A stretch of 9,935 bases of DNA from Oscillospiraceae bacterium (GCA_017620315.1 JAFZQQ010000164.1:1-9935), one strand, 5' to 3'; positions 1 through 7,051 are shown, numbered from the stretch's first letter. Numbers and translations: made by a program. The notes: generated from the sequence alone by a model not told the origin.

Positions 1-2
1 TT

Positions 3-1046
3 GCCTACATCAACCCTTATCTTGTCAAGGACAGCCGACTCTATAACTATTGCAAGGATAAGGGCTGGCTCATCACGCGGAAGGACGGAGACGTCTATCA
101 CATCAAGTCCACCACCTTCGACGCGGGCATGCTCGATCTCACGAATCCCGACGCAGCGGCGTATCTCAAAGACGTACTGATAAAGCGCAATATGCTTGAC
201 CTGGGCGTTTCCGGCTGGATGGCGGACTTCGGCGAATATCTCCCGGTCGACTGCGTGCTTCACGACGGCGATCCGAGTCTTCTTCACAACGAATGGCCGG
301 TGCTCTGGGCGAAGCTCAACCGCGAAGCGGTTGAGGAATACGGGAACAGCGACGTGTTTTTCTTCATGCGCTCCGGCTATCTCGGCATACAGCAATACGC
401 GCCCGTATTATGGAACGGCGATCAGCACACCGACCTCACGCGCGATTACGGCATGCCCTGCGTGATGCCCGCGAGCTTTTCGCTCGGCTTTTCCGGCGTG
501 CCGATGGTGCACTGCGACGTCGGCGGCTTCTTCTCCTTCGGAAAGCTCAAGCGCGACGACGAGCTGTTTATCCGCTGGATGGAAATGTGCGCGTTCAGTC
601 TGCTGATGCGCTCTCACGAGTCGATACGCCCGTGGGCGAACGCGCAGTTCGACGCGCCCGGCGTCATGAAGTATACCGTTCGTCTTACCAAGGTACACAG
701 CGCTCTTGCTCCCTACATCAAAAAATGCGTAAGCGAAGCGCAGGAGGGGATCCCCGCGATCCGTCCGGACTTCTACGAGGCGGTCGACTTTTCAGCGGGC
801 AGCGACCCCTATTCGTACTTCCTCGGCAGCGACCTGTACGTCTGCCCGGTGATACGCAAAAACGCAGACAAGCGGGTTGTATACCTTCCGAAAGGCGTTT
901 GGGTCCACTTCTGGACAGGCAAGGTCTTTGCCGGCGGCGACAAGCACACGGTCCCCGTCCCTCTCGGCGAAATACCCGTATTCTACCGTGCGAAAAGCGA
1001 CTACATCGACCTTTTCCGCGCAGCGGCTTCCGAAAAAGAACAGTAA
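3..1046 (+). CDS. GH31 alpha-glycosidase of YihQ (sulfoquinovosidase) type, 5' end missing
   Basis: This retaining alpha-glycosidase is open at the left edge; 347 residues of its C-terminal half are visible. It matches E. coli YihQ, as I remember that sequence, along its whole length. The nucleophile motif WMADFGEYLP has its Asp at 225-227. The acid/base Asp is in WNGDQ at 420-422. RWMEMCAF, MRSHE and a C-terminal beta domain ending VFYRA follow. YihQ enzymes release sulfoquinovose from sulfoquinovosyl glycerol, a plant sulfolipid product. However, the GGY Tyr that is diagnostic of sulfoquinovosidases (Y508 in E. coli) is Phe here (528-530), and the sulfonate-binding Arg/Trp pair lies upstream of the window. 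The GH31 assignment is certain; the substrate is open and could be another alpha-glucoside. No signal peptide can be judged. It lies 15 bases before a GPH symporter gene, so the product probably acts in the cytoplasm on imported glycoside. Confidence 0.93.
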   Translation, partial: AYINPYLVKDSRLYNYCKDKGWLITRKDGDVYHIKSTTFDAGMLDLTNPDAAAYLKDVLIKRNMLDLGVSGWMADFGEYLPVDCVLHDGDPSLLHNEWPVLWAKLNREAVEEYGNSDVFFFMRSGYLGIQQYAPVLWNGDQHTDLTRDYGMPCVMPASFSLGFSGVPMVHCDVGGFFSFGKLKRDDELFIRWMEMCAFSLLMRSHESIRPWANAQFDAPGVMKYTVRLTKVHSALAPYIKKCVSEAQEGIPAIRPDFYEAVDFSAGSDPYSYFLGSDLYVCPVIRKNADKRVVYLPKGVWVHFWTGKVFAGGDKHTVPVPLGEIPVFYRAKSDYIDLFRAAASEKEQ

Positions 1047-1061
1047 GGAGAACAATCTGAC

Positions 1062-2480
1062 ATGGAACAGAGCTATATTGCACAAACCAGCGGCATAAAG
1101 GCAAGGGACAAGATAGGCTACGCCTTTGGCGACCTTGCCTCATGCCTGGTTTTCGGACTCACGCAGAGCGTCCTGAACAAATACTATACCGACGTTCTTG
1201 AGATCAGCGTACTGAGCGTCATGATCATGACCATTGTCGCCCGTATATGGGACGCGGTCAACGACCCCATCTGGGGCAGGCTCATAGACGGGGCAAAGAA
1301 ATATCCCGACGGGCGCTACCGCCATTGGATCAAGGTATTCTCGGTACCCACGGCGCTCGCCGCAGTGCTGATGTTCCTTGACGTGCGCGGCTTCTCATCC
1401 TCCGCTCGCGTGGGGTGGATCTACTTCACCTATATTTTATTCGGTATGCTCTATACCTGCATCAACATCCCCTACGGCTCGCTGGCGCAGGTCATCACCT
1501 CCGACGACAGAGAACGCTCCTCGCTTTCCGTGTTCCGCTCGGTCGGTTCGACCTTTGGAGCGATGCCGGCGATGGTGCTCGCCTCGATGTGCTATGTGAC
1601 GCTTGCCGACGGGCGGAAGGTCATGGATCAGACCCGCGTGTTTGTCGGCGCAGCCGCGATAGCGCTGCTGAGCGTCGTGTTTTATATCCTTTGCTACCGC
1701 TGGAGCCGCGAGCGCGTCGACACCAGTCCCGCTCCGCGTGAGAAGGGGCAGACGCTGAAGGTCGTCAGGACGCTGCTCGGAAGCCGTCCCTTCATGGCGG
1801 TCAGCCTTGCGAGCATGCTCTATCTCGCGGCGCAGATGTTCGGGCAGGGCTACAACACCTATCTTTTCCACCACTATTTCAACGCGCCCGGGCTCACCAT
1901 GCTGCCGACCGTGTTCCAGTATCTCCCGGTCGCCGTCGTGATGTTCTTTGCGACGAAGCTCGGCGGCAAATTCGGCAGGCGCGAGATCTGCTCGGCCGGA
2001 ATGCTGCTCGCCGCGGCTTTTTACATCGCGCTTTTCGTGCTCTCGCTCTTCGGCATCACCTCTGTCTGGCTGTATCTCGCGGCCTGCCTTATGTCCGGCA
2101 TAGGCACGGCGTTCATCTTCCTCCTTGTGTGGGTGCTGGCGACCGACGCCATCGACTACAACAAGGTGACATACGGGTTAAACGATGAGGCGACGAGCTA
2201 TGCGTTCTATTCCTTCATGCGCAAGCTCGGCACGACGGTCGCGACCATCCTCATCAACGTTCCGCTGCTGCGCATAGGCTACAGCGGCAGCGCGCTCAAG
2301 ACCGAGGGTCTGACCTCAAAGGCGCTTGAGAGCATGTACAACTACTCCGTCGTCATCCCGGCCGCGTTGTTCCTTCTGGTCTATCTGATCCTCAGATTCA
2401 TGTATCCGCTGAGCAAGCAGCGCACCGCAGAGCTTCAGGAGCAAAAGGAAAAGCTGCTGCGTGAGCAGGCCAAAAAATAA
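1062..2480 (+). CDS. GPH-family (MelB/YihO-like) glycoside:cation symporter
   Basis: This is a 472-residue membrane transporter of the glycoside-pentoside-hexuronide:cation symporter family within the MFS superfamily. About twelve hydrophobic helices span the protein, and a charged tail (QEQKEKLLREQAKK) ends it. The N-terminus has the family pattern GYAFGDLASC (residues 19-28). Helix II carries WDAVNDP (63-69), where D64 and D68 correspond to the cation-binding D55 and D59 of MelB. In the helix IV region YTCINIPYGSL, Asn replaces the MelB sugar-binding D124, so melibiose-type recognition is unlikely. The start follows an AAGGAG site (1045-1050) that overlaps the stop codon of the GH31 gene, so the two are almost certainly cotranscribed. 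The likely role is import of the glycoside cleaved by the upstream enzyme. YihO of the sulfoquinovose pathway belongs to this family, but family membership does not fix the substrate. Confidence 0.92.
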   Translation: MEQSYIAQTSGIKARDKIGYAFGDLASCLVFGLTQSVLNKYYTDVLEISVLSVMIMTIVARIWDAVNDPIWGRLIDGAKKYPDGRYRHWIKVFSVPTALAAVLMFLDVRGFSSSARVGWIYFTYILFGMLYTCINIPYGSLAQVITSDDRERSSLSVFRSVGSTFGAMPAMVLASMCYVTLADGRKVMDQTRVFVGAAAIALLSVVFYILCYRWSRERVDTSPAPREKGQTLKVVRTLLGSRPFMAVSLASMLYLAAQMFGQGYNTYLFHHYFNAPGLTMLPTVFQYLPVAVVMFFATKLGGKFGRREICSAGMLLAAAFYIALFVLSLFGITSVWLYLAACLMSGIGTAFIFLLVWVLATDAIDYNKVTYGLNDEATSYAFYSFMRKLGTTVATILINVPLLRIGYSGSALKTEGLTSKALESMYNYSVVIPAALFLLVYLILRFMYPLSKQRTAELQEQKEKLLREQAKK

Positions 2481-2485
2481 ACACC

Positions 2486-2523
2486 ATCAAAAAAAGAGGC
2501 GCTGTGTGCGCCTCTTTTTTGAT
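2486..2523. terminator. Bidirectional rho-independent terminator
   Basis: A perfect 7-bp GC-rich stem, GAGGCGC (2496-2502) with GCGCCTC (2508-2514), encloses a 5-base loop. It is flanked by an A-run (2489-2495) and a T-run (2515-2520) that extend the pairing, with ATC/GAT outside. It starts six bases after the symporter stop codon and ends 12 bases from the stop of the convergent SLH/S41 gene. The U-tract is present in either direction, so it should end both transcripts. Confidence 0.92.
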
Positions 2524-2534
2524 GATGCTTTTTG

Positions 2535-4901
2535 TTACGCGGCCTGATCCTGCTGCGCGGTGCCGAAGAACTCGTTCATCGCGGCGCTGATCACGTCCAG
2601 ATCGTAGAAGGACTCATAGCCGGTAAGCGTGTCCTCGGCGTCCGGGTTTTCAACCTCCTGATACAGGCTGAAGTCCACCGGGCAGCCGTTGTCCACGGAG
2701 CCGCCGTCCTCTGTCACGATGCAGCTTGTCGCCGCAGAGCAGCAGAACTCGAGACCGCCCATCGTGCTCGCACGGATAGCGCAGGCACCGCCGCCGCTCT
2801 GCTGACCGATTATCATAGCTCCGTGCTCCTTCATAAAGAAGGGGAACGCGTTGCCGCAGGAGAAGGAGACCGGGCTTGTAAGCACAGCGTAATTGAACTG
2901 GGTAATGGGCTTGTCGTTCTCGTCAAACACGCCGTCGAAATTAGCGTCCAACTTAACATACGCGGCATTCACCTGGCCGGTCAGCCGGCTCTTAAAGTTG
3001 ACGAAGCCCTCGCCTGTCATCAGCCACTCAATAGCATTCATGGCAGCCGAGTCACCGCCGCCGTTGCAGCTGATGTCAATGACGATATTCTTGATCTCCG
3101 GGTTTTTCGACGCGCGCATAATACCCGCATAAACGGTGCCCAGCGTGTCGCCCTCAAACGGCATATCGCCGGTGCCGGCATAGAAAGCCTTCCAACCCTC
3201 GTTGTCGACCTCGAACGCGTCAAAGCGGATCATCGCGGTGTCGCCCTTTTCAACATAATAGTCTCCGGCGTAGACTTCCTCGCGAAACTTCTCAAGGATC
3301 GTCGGAAGCACAAGGTGCCCAAAAACATAAGTTAAAAATCCCTGGCTGCACTCCGACTGCATAAGCTCGGTTATTGCCACATTATTCACTTCCTCGTTAT
3401 CATCCGCGAATCTGGAAATGATGCCGGTGTGCCCGCCGTCGAACAGCAGCCCGTGGAGCAACAAATTAAAGCCGGTGTAATATTTCTCGATGTCGGTGGA
3501 CAAAAGCAGCTCCTTGACCTCGGGATAGCTCTCGGAGAGGACGTCGTCCAGCTTTCCTTCCTCCAGAGCATCGTGTATGAGCTCCTGGCCGGGACGGCCG
3601 TAGAACGTATCGATATTGAAGCACAGCTCATTGTAGGTATACTCCGCCAGATCCTCGCCGCGCGCCGTGAGATAGGGCTCGGAAAAGCTGTCATCCGCCG
3701 CGATGGCAGAGCCCTTCTGAAGGACCTTGGTGTAATCCTCGGCGTAAAGCTTTTCACCGTTGAACACCGTATAGCGCAGGGACGTTGTGCCATAGATGTC
3801 GCCCAGCGTGTTCAGGGGGATGTATACCCCGTCCTCGCCGCCGCGAATATCGATGCCGTAATCGCCCAGACGCAGAGTCATGGGCTCAGGGTACTCCGGC
3901 TCCAGCTTGGTTCCATCTTCGCTGATGAAGGGATAGTTCTCGTCGACCTCGCCGCTCATCTCAAGCTGAAGGTAATAAGCAAGCAAAGTAAACTCGCTGA
4001 GATCGTCGGTCACGATGGCGTCCGTGCGGGTGTCGATCTCCGCGGTGTAGCCGCCGATATTGGCGACAACGTGGTGGCTGCCGAGACGGGAATCGGTCAG
4101 GCCCTCGGTCAGATCGGTGCTGACGAGATAGAACTGGTTGTAGTACTGCGACAGCTCTACATAGGGCACGTTGGGCATGTCCTCATAGTAGCGCAGCGTC
4201 GCGGTCTCGGTGCTCTCCGTGCTCTCGCGCAGCACCGGGACTTCCTTCTCGGTGTAGGCAGGATCCTCCGGCGCCGCTATCTGCTCGACATAGCGGTAAA
4301 GCATGGTGACGAGCTGGGCGCGGGTGCAGCGGTCCTTGGGCAGCAGCATGCCGCCGGAGCCCTTGACCACATCCTCCATCGTCATCCAGCAAAGCGGCTC
4401 ATAGGCATAGCTCGCGACCTTGTCCGCGTCGTCATACTTGAGCGGAAACGCCCACATGCCGGTAAATCCGCCGCCGCGGCGCTGCTCCTCACGGTAAAGG
4501 AATGCCGCCGCCTGTTCGCGGGTCAGCTCACCGTTCGGATCAAAGGTGGTATCGGTGACTCCGTTGACAATGCCGCGCTCAGCAGCCCAGTTCACGGCGT
4601 CGGCATACCACTTGCCCTCCGGAACATCGGTAAAACCATGTACTGTCAGAGGCTCCGGCGAACCGACCATGCGCCAGAGGAAGGTGACCATCTGCGCGCG
4701 GGTGGCGATATTGTTGACGCCGAATTCGGTCTCCGAGATACCCTGGACGATGTCGTTGTCCACCGCCCACTTAACGGCGTCGTAATACCATGCGCCCTCC
4801 TTCACATCCGTGAAGGAAGTCTCGTTCCCTTCCGCAAAAGCGGGAACGCACAGGCTTACGCACATTACAAAAGCCAGTAGTGTTGATAGTAGTTTCTTCA
4901 T
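2535..4901 (-). CDS. Exported SLH-domain protein with C-terminal S41 peptidase-like domain
   Basis: This 788-residue surface protein has a signal peptide at residues 1-23 (KK, hydrophobic core, cleavage after AFA). Three S-layer homology repeats follow at about 30-79, 90-138 and 153-205, with motifs ATRAQ, LTREQ and CTRAQ; the third is diverged. They should anchor the protein non-covalently to cell-wall polymers. A long middle region (about 210-540) is unassigned. Residues about 550-760 resemble the S41 (C-terminal processing peptidase) core, with DISCNGGGDS (609-618) and a candidate nucleophile Ser681 in SFSCGN, then IIGQQSGGGACAI. The Lys expected about 25 residues after the Ser in Prc/CtpA enzymes is absent, so it may use another mechanism or be inactive. 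The start is supported by a GGGAGG site (4910-4915, read on the minus strand) eight bases upstream. It may share transcripts with the DUF937 gene, whose stop lies 79 bases away. Confidence 0.88.
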   Translation of the reverse strand: MKKLLSTLLAFVMCVSLCVPAFAEGNETSFTDVKEGAWYYDAVKWAVDNDIVQGISETEFGVNNIATRAQMVTFLWRMVGSPEPLTVHGFTDVPEGKWYADAVNWAAERGIVNGVTDTTFDPNGELTREQAAAFLYREEQRRGGGFTGMWAFPLKYDDADKVASYAYEPLCWMTMEDVVKGSGGMLLPKDRCTRAQLVTMLYRYVEQIAAPEDPAYTEKEVPVLRESTESTETATLRYYEDMPNVPYVELSQYYNQFYLVSTDLTEGLTDSRLGSHHVVANIGGYTAEIDTRTDAIVTDDLSEFTLLAYYLQLEMSGEVDENYPFISEDGTKLEPEYPEPMTLRLGDYGIDIRGGEDGVYIPLNTLGDIYGTTSLRYTVFNGEKLYAEDYTKVLQKGSAIAADDSFSEPYLTARGEDLAEYTYNELCFNIDTFYGRPGQELIHDALEEGKLDDVLSESYPEVKELLLSTDIEKYYTGFNLLLHGLLFDGGHTGIISRFADDNEEVNNVAITELMQSECSQGFLTYVFGHLVLPTILEKFREEVYAGDYYVEKGDTAMIRFDAFEVDNEGWKAFYAGTGDMPFEGDTLGTVYAGIMRASKNPEIKNIVIDISCNGGGDSAAMNAIEWLMTGEGFVNFKSRLTGQVNAAYVKLDANFDGVFDENDKPITQFNYAVLTSPVSFSCGNAFPFFMKEHGAMIIGQQSGGGACAIRASTMGGLEFCCSAATSCIVTEDGGSVDNGCPVDFSLYQEVENPDAEDTLTGYESFYDLDVISAAMNEFFGTAQQDQAA

Positions 4902-4926
4902 GCGACATTCCTCCCTGTTTTTATTC

Positions 4927-4951
4927 TTTATGAAAGCTTTCCTTCCATAAA
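4927..4951. promoter_or_regulatory. Inverted repeat upstream of the SLH/S41 gene
   Basis: TTTATG (4927-4932) and CATAAA (4946-4951) are perfect 6-bp inverted arms, 13 bases apart, and an AAAGCTTT palindrome lies between them. The element sits 12 bases beyond the ribosome binding site of the SLH/S41 gene, in its 79-base upstream gap. It could be an operator or a weak mRNA hairpin. It has no U-tract for termination of DUF937 transcripts. I found no convincing -35/-10 pair for the SLH/S41 gene in this gap. Confidence 0.3.
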
Positions 4952-4980
4952 CTGATTCAGATCGCCATTTCTCCCGGTGC

Positions 4981-5586
4981 TTACTTCAAAAGCCCCATAA
5001 GAAGCGAGGCGATGCCGCCGTTGTTGTTACTGTTGTTGTTGCTGTTGCCGCTGTTGGTGTTTCCGCCGAGGCCTCCGCCGAGAAGTCCCGTCAGCAGGCT
5101 CGCCGTACCGCTGCCTCCGCCGCCGAGCAGCGAGCTCATGATGCCTCCCACACCCAGAGAGCTGTTGCTCTGCTGCTGTTGCTGGGTCTCCTTGCCGAGC
5201 AGGCTCATCAAAAGCGGAGCCGCGGCGGCGAGGACCTTTTTCACGTCGGACTTCTTAACGCCGGAATCACCGGCTATCTGTGAGATGATCGCGTTCGAGT
5301 TTGAGCCGAGCAGATGGTTGACGATCTTCTCGCCGTCCTTCATGTCGACGCCGGCCATGAAGGAGCCCACGTCTGAGGTATTGTCAGCCGCGTGCTGCGT
5401 GAGAGCGTGCGCAAAGCCCGAAGACGTGCCGCTCCCGGTTGACTGGGACAGCGCTCCGCCGAGCAACAGAGGAAGCGCCTCTGTCAGCACGCTGCGGGTC
5501 TGTTCACCCGATACGCCCGTCGCCTTGCTGATACCGTCAGTGCTGTTTGAGGACATTACAGTGCCAAGTAAAGACGAAATATCCAT
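4981..5586 (-). CDS. DUF937 family protein with low-complexity Gly/Asn tail
   Basis: This 201-residue cytoplasmic protein has no signal peptide or membrane helix. The N-terminal part has the DUF937 pattern: MDISSLLG start, SVLTEALPLLLGGAL (32-46), then KIVNHLLG (87-94) and VKKVLAAAAPLLMSLLG (115-131), helical repeats built around A-x-P-L-L. A poly-Gln run (135-139) is followed by three glycine-rich repeats of the form G-x-x-S-x-L-L (148-157, 160-172, 190-201), separated by an Asn/Ser/Gly segment (176-189). The family has no established biochemical function, and I do not assign one. The start is set by a GGAGGG site (5592-5597, minus strand) five bases upstream and a consensus-like promoter. 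The SLH/S41 gene follows downstream on the same strand, and cotranscription is possible because no clear terminator separates them. Confidence 0.87.
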   Translation of the reverse strand: MDISSLLGTVMSSNSTDGISKATGVSGEQTRSVLTEALPLLLGGALSQSTGSGTSSGFAHALTQHAADNTSDVGSFMAGVDMKDGEKIVNHLLGSNSNAIISQIAGDSGVKKSDVKKVLAAAAPLLMSLLGKETQQQQQSNSSLGVGGIMSSLLGGGGSGTASLLTGLLGGGLGGNTNSGNSNNNSNNNGGIASLLMGLLK

Positions 5587-5610
5587 TCGATCCCTCCGTT
5601 TTTCTGATTT

Positions 5611-5633
5611 ACGCAGCGTCCTACGCTCCGCGT
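5611..5633 (-). other. 5' UTR hairpin of the DUF937 transcript
   Basis: AGCGT (5615-5619) pairs with ACGCT (5623-5627) around a CCT triloop. The stem extends by ACGC (5611-5614) with GCGT (5630-5633) across a two-base bulge. On the minus strand it lies between the predicted start point near 5646 and the ribosome binding site at 5592-5597. It may stabilise the mRNA. No known riboswitch was recognised. Confidence 0.35.
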
Positions 5634-5652
5634 TTTGGTGTATTGCACAAAT

Positions 5653-5681
5653 ATTATACCGTTATTTTCACGAATAGTCAA
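5653..5681 (-). promoter_or_regulatory. Sigma-70-type promoter of the DUF937 gene
   Basis: Read on the minus strand, TTGACT (5676-5681) and TATAAT (5653-5658) are separated by exactly 17 bp, matching 11 of 12 consensus bases. Predicted transcription begins near 5646, about 60 bases before the start codon. This is the strongest promoter in the window, suggesting high constitutive expression. Confidence 0.85.
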
Positions 5682-5699
5682 CCTTTGTTCAAAAAAGTA

Positions 5700-5728
5700 T
5701 TGAGCTGTGCGGAGTTTTGTGCTATTCT
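5700..5728 (+). promoter_or_regulatory. Extended -10 promoter of the four-helix membrane protein gene
   Basis: TTGAGC (5700-5705) and TATTCT (5723-5728) are 17 bp apart, and a TGC (5720-5722) directly before the -10 provides a TGn extension. Predicted start is near 5735, about 30 bases before the chosen ATG. The promoter is back-to-back with the DUF937 promoter, with only 18 bp between the two -35 elements. Confidence 0.65.
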
Positions 5729-5752
5729 GGCAGCGGTATTCCATTTATTATC

Positions 5753-5758
5753 AGGAGG
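5753..5758 (+). promoter_or_regulatory. Ribosome binding site fixing the 5767 start
   Basis: AGGAGG lies eight bases before the ATG at 5767. An in-frame ATG at 5707 would add 20 residues, but it lies upstream of the predicted transcription start, so the 5767 start is preferred. Confidence 0.85.
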
Positions 5759-5766
5759 GAAAACAA

Positions 5767-6501
5767 ATGGCTGAAAAGAAAGAACACAAGATCGTTGCCG
5801 CGGGAAGCGGCGAACCCGTGAAGCCCCAAACGGTGCAGCACACTGTCAAGCCCGCGCCCGAGAAGGGCAATCCCGGCAGCCTGCGTGTCGGCGCCGTGAT
5901 ACTCTGGGTGCTTGCGATCGTCTTCGAGGCGCTGGCTGCGCTGGTGCTGTTCGGCAAGATAAACCTGAAATTCCTGCCCGTTATGTATCAGCTCATCGCC
6001 TTCATCGTGCTCGATCTCGTTTGCGTGATCATCGGCTCTCAGCTTTGGAAAAAGGCAAACCACATCGCGCCCGTCTCCGAGAAAAACAAGGCAAAGTTCT
6101 GGCTGTGGAACAACATGGGCGTTATCGTCTGCTGCTTTGCCTTTATTCCCATTGTCGTTTTGATGCTCTCGAACAAGGATCTCGACAAGAAGACCAAGAT
6201 CATCTGCACCGTCGTCGCTGTCATCGCGTTGCTGATCGGCGGTCTCACCAGTGTTGACTGGGATCCCGTGTCCGCCGAGCAGCTTGCCGAGGCCGAGCAG
6301 GTGCTGGGCGGCACTCAGGTCTACTGGGCGCCCTTCGGCAAGGTCTACCACACGCATGAGGACTGCCAGTCCCTCAACAACAGTGAGCAGCTGACGGTCG
6401 GCACCGTGGATCAGGCTATCGCCGCGAACCGCACGCGCCTTTGCTCCTTCTGCGCCAAACGCGACTCCATCACCGAGCTCGCGACAGACGATGCGGCATA
6501 G
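5767..6501 (+). CDS. Four-helix membrane protein with C-terminal Cys/His knuckle
   Basis: This 244-residue protein of unknown function has a hydrophilic, Lys-rich N-terminus (1-40) and four predicted membrane helices (about 42-64, 70-93, 114-134 and 145-162). A charged linker leads to a C-terminal domain. Both termini would be on the same side of the membrane; K/R-rich flanks and loops (KKAN, NKDLDKKTK) suggest they are cytoplasmic, although the loops do not resolve this firmly. The C-terminal part reads VYHTHEDCQSL (193-203) and then LCSFCAKRD (225-233). The spacing, His-x-x-x-x-Cys followed about 25 residues later by Cys-x-x-Cys, resembles small metal-binding domains that end many Firmicutes membrane or nuclease proteins (the Ada-like zinc-binding pattern). 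Zinc binding by H195 or H197, C200, C226 and C229 is inference. The gene is monocistronic between its own promoter and a strong terminator. Confidence 0.85.
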   Translation: MAEKKEHKIVAAGSGEPVKPQTVQHTVKPAPEKGNPGSLRVGAVILWVLAIVFEALAALVLFGKINLKFLPVMYQLIAFIVLDLVCVIIGSQLWKKANHIAPVSEKNKAKFWLWNNMGVIVCCFAFIPIVVLMLSNKDLDKKTKIICTVVAVIALLIGGLTSVDWDPVSAEQLAEAEQVLGGTQVYWAPFGKVYHTHEDCQSLNNSEQLTVGTVDQAIAANRTRLCSFCAKRDSITELATDDAA

Positions 6502-6533
6502 TCATTGCGGCGTTGTCCCGTATAATGCTGAAA

Positions 6534-6569
6534 AAATCACCGCCTGTGCCAAAGCGCAGGCGGTGATTT
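6534..6569. terminator. Strong bidirectional terminator hairpin
   Basis: A 16-bp stem (6534-6549 with 6554-6569, one G-U pair) closes on a CAAA loop. An A-run (6531-6536) leads in, giving a U-tract for minus-strand transcripts, and TTTATAT follows for plus-strand transcripts. It lies between the convergent stop codons of the membrane protein gene (6501) and the DUF4342 gene (6583). Confidence 0.92.
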
Positions 6570-6582
6570 ATATCATTTCTGA

Positions 6583-6984
6583 TCAGTTCTTGCCGATCTC
6601 GTCTATGGAGCCGTCCTCCTTGACGATCTGGAAGCGGCAGTCAAAGCCAAACGTCGCGACCGCGCCGACGACCGCAGCGGAGATAACGACCCACGGGCCC
6701 GCCATAAGGCCGAGCACGCCGCCGGCGATACCCGCGTTAACGGGAATATTGACCAGCTCTTCCTCGCCGCGCATAACGCGGATGCGGTTGACGTTGCCCT
6801 TCTGCACGGCGGACTTGATCTTCTCAACGAGGTCGGACGCCGCGGAGGAGCCGTCCCCCTTTTCAATGTAAACGATCGCGTCGACTACGTTGCCGTTGGC
6901 GTGCTCAAGCGCCGCCCTCGCAGTCTCGTAGGAAGCGCCTGTGCGCTCGCGCACCTGATCGACCATTTCGAGTGTGATATCCAT
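6583..6984 (-). CDS. DUF4342 protein with UBA-like N-terminal domain
   Basis: This 133-residue protein has a typical DUF4342 layout. Residues 4-41 form a UBA-like three-helix motif (TLEMVDQVRERTGASYETA, then ANGNVVDAIVYIE), similar to the N-terminus of elongation factor Ts. A short linker (42-50) leads to an amphipathic helix and beta segment (51-83; RIRVMRGEEELVNIPV). A Gly/Ala/Val-rich hydrophobic stretch (84-114) follows, probably a membrane-inserted hairpin, then a short charged tail. The family's role is not established; the UBA-like fold suggests protein or nascent-chain binding, which is inference. The start is supported by a GGAGGA site (6991-6996, minus strand) six bases upstream. 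The gene appears monocistronic. Confidence 0.85.
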   Translation of the reverse strand: MDITLEMVDQVRERTGASYETARAALEHANGNVVDAIVYIEKGDGSSAASDLVEKIKSAVQKGNVNRIRVMRGEEELVNIPVNAGIAGGVLGLMAGPWVVISAAVVGAVATFGFDCRFQIVKEDGSIDEIGKN

Positions 6985-7051
6985 TGTGTTTCCTCCTCTT
7001 ATTTATTGCAAATTTACCGTTTATCTCAAGGCTCTCGTCCGAGCCGAAGAT

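Noticed and set aside
410..1060. Arg-rich open frame of 216 codons overlapping the GH31 gene
   Set aside because: Its Arg/Ala/Pro-rich composition is typical of an out-of-frame reading, and the GH31 frame has conserved catalytic motifs throughout.
2532..3335. Open frame of 267 codons on the plus strand opposite the S41-like domain
   Set aside because: It starts inside the region after the bidirectional terminator, without a ribosome binding site, and mirrors the codons of the real minus-strand gene.
3429..4880. Long open frame of 483 codons on the plus strand within the SLH/S41 gene
   Set aside because: It is antisense to a gene with a signal peptide, SLH repeats, a ribosome binding site and recognisable motifs. 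Its translation is low-complexity Leu/Ala/Val/Gly without family resemblance, as expected for a mirror frame in GC-rich DNA.
5020..5061. GTT/GCT-rich repetitive stretch as a possible CRISPR or noncoding repeat
   Set aside because: It is in frame within the DUF937 gene and encodes the Asn/Ser/Gly linker; there are no regularly spaced unique spacers.
6521..6526. TATAAT hexamer after the membrane protein gene
   Set aside because: No -35-like sequence lies 16-18 bases upstream, and a strong terminator hairpin begins within ten bases downstream, so a promoter here would make no useful transcript.
7030..7045. GGCTC/GAGCC hairpin in the DUF4342 leader as a riboswitch or attenuator
   Set aside because: Only five base pairs, no U-tract and no recognisable aptamer core; too weak to call separately.
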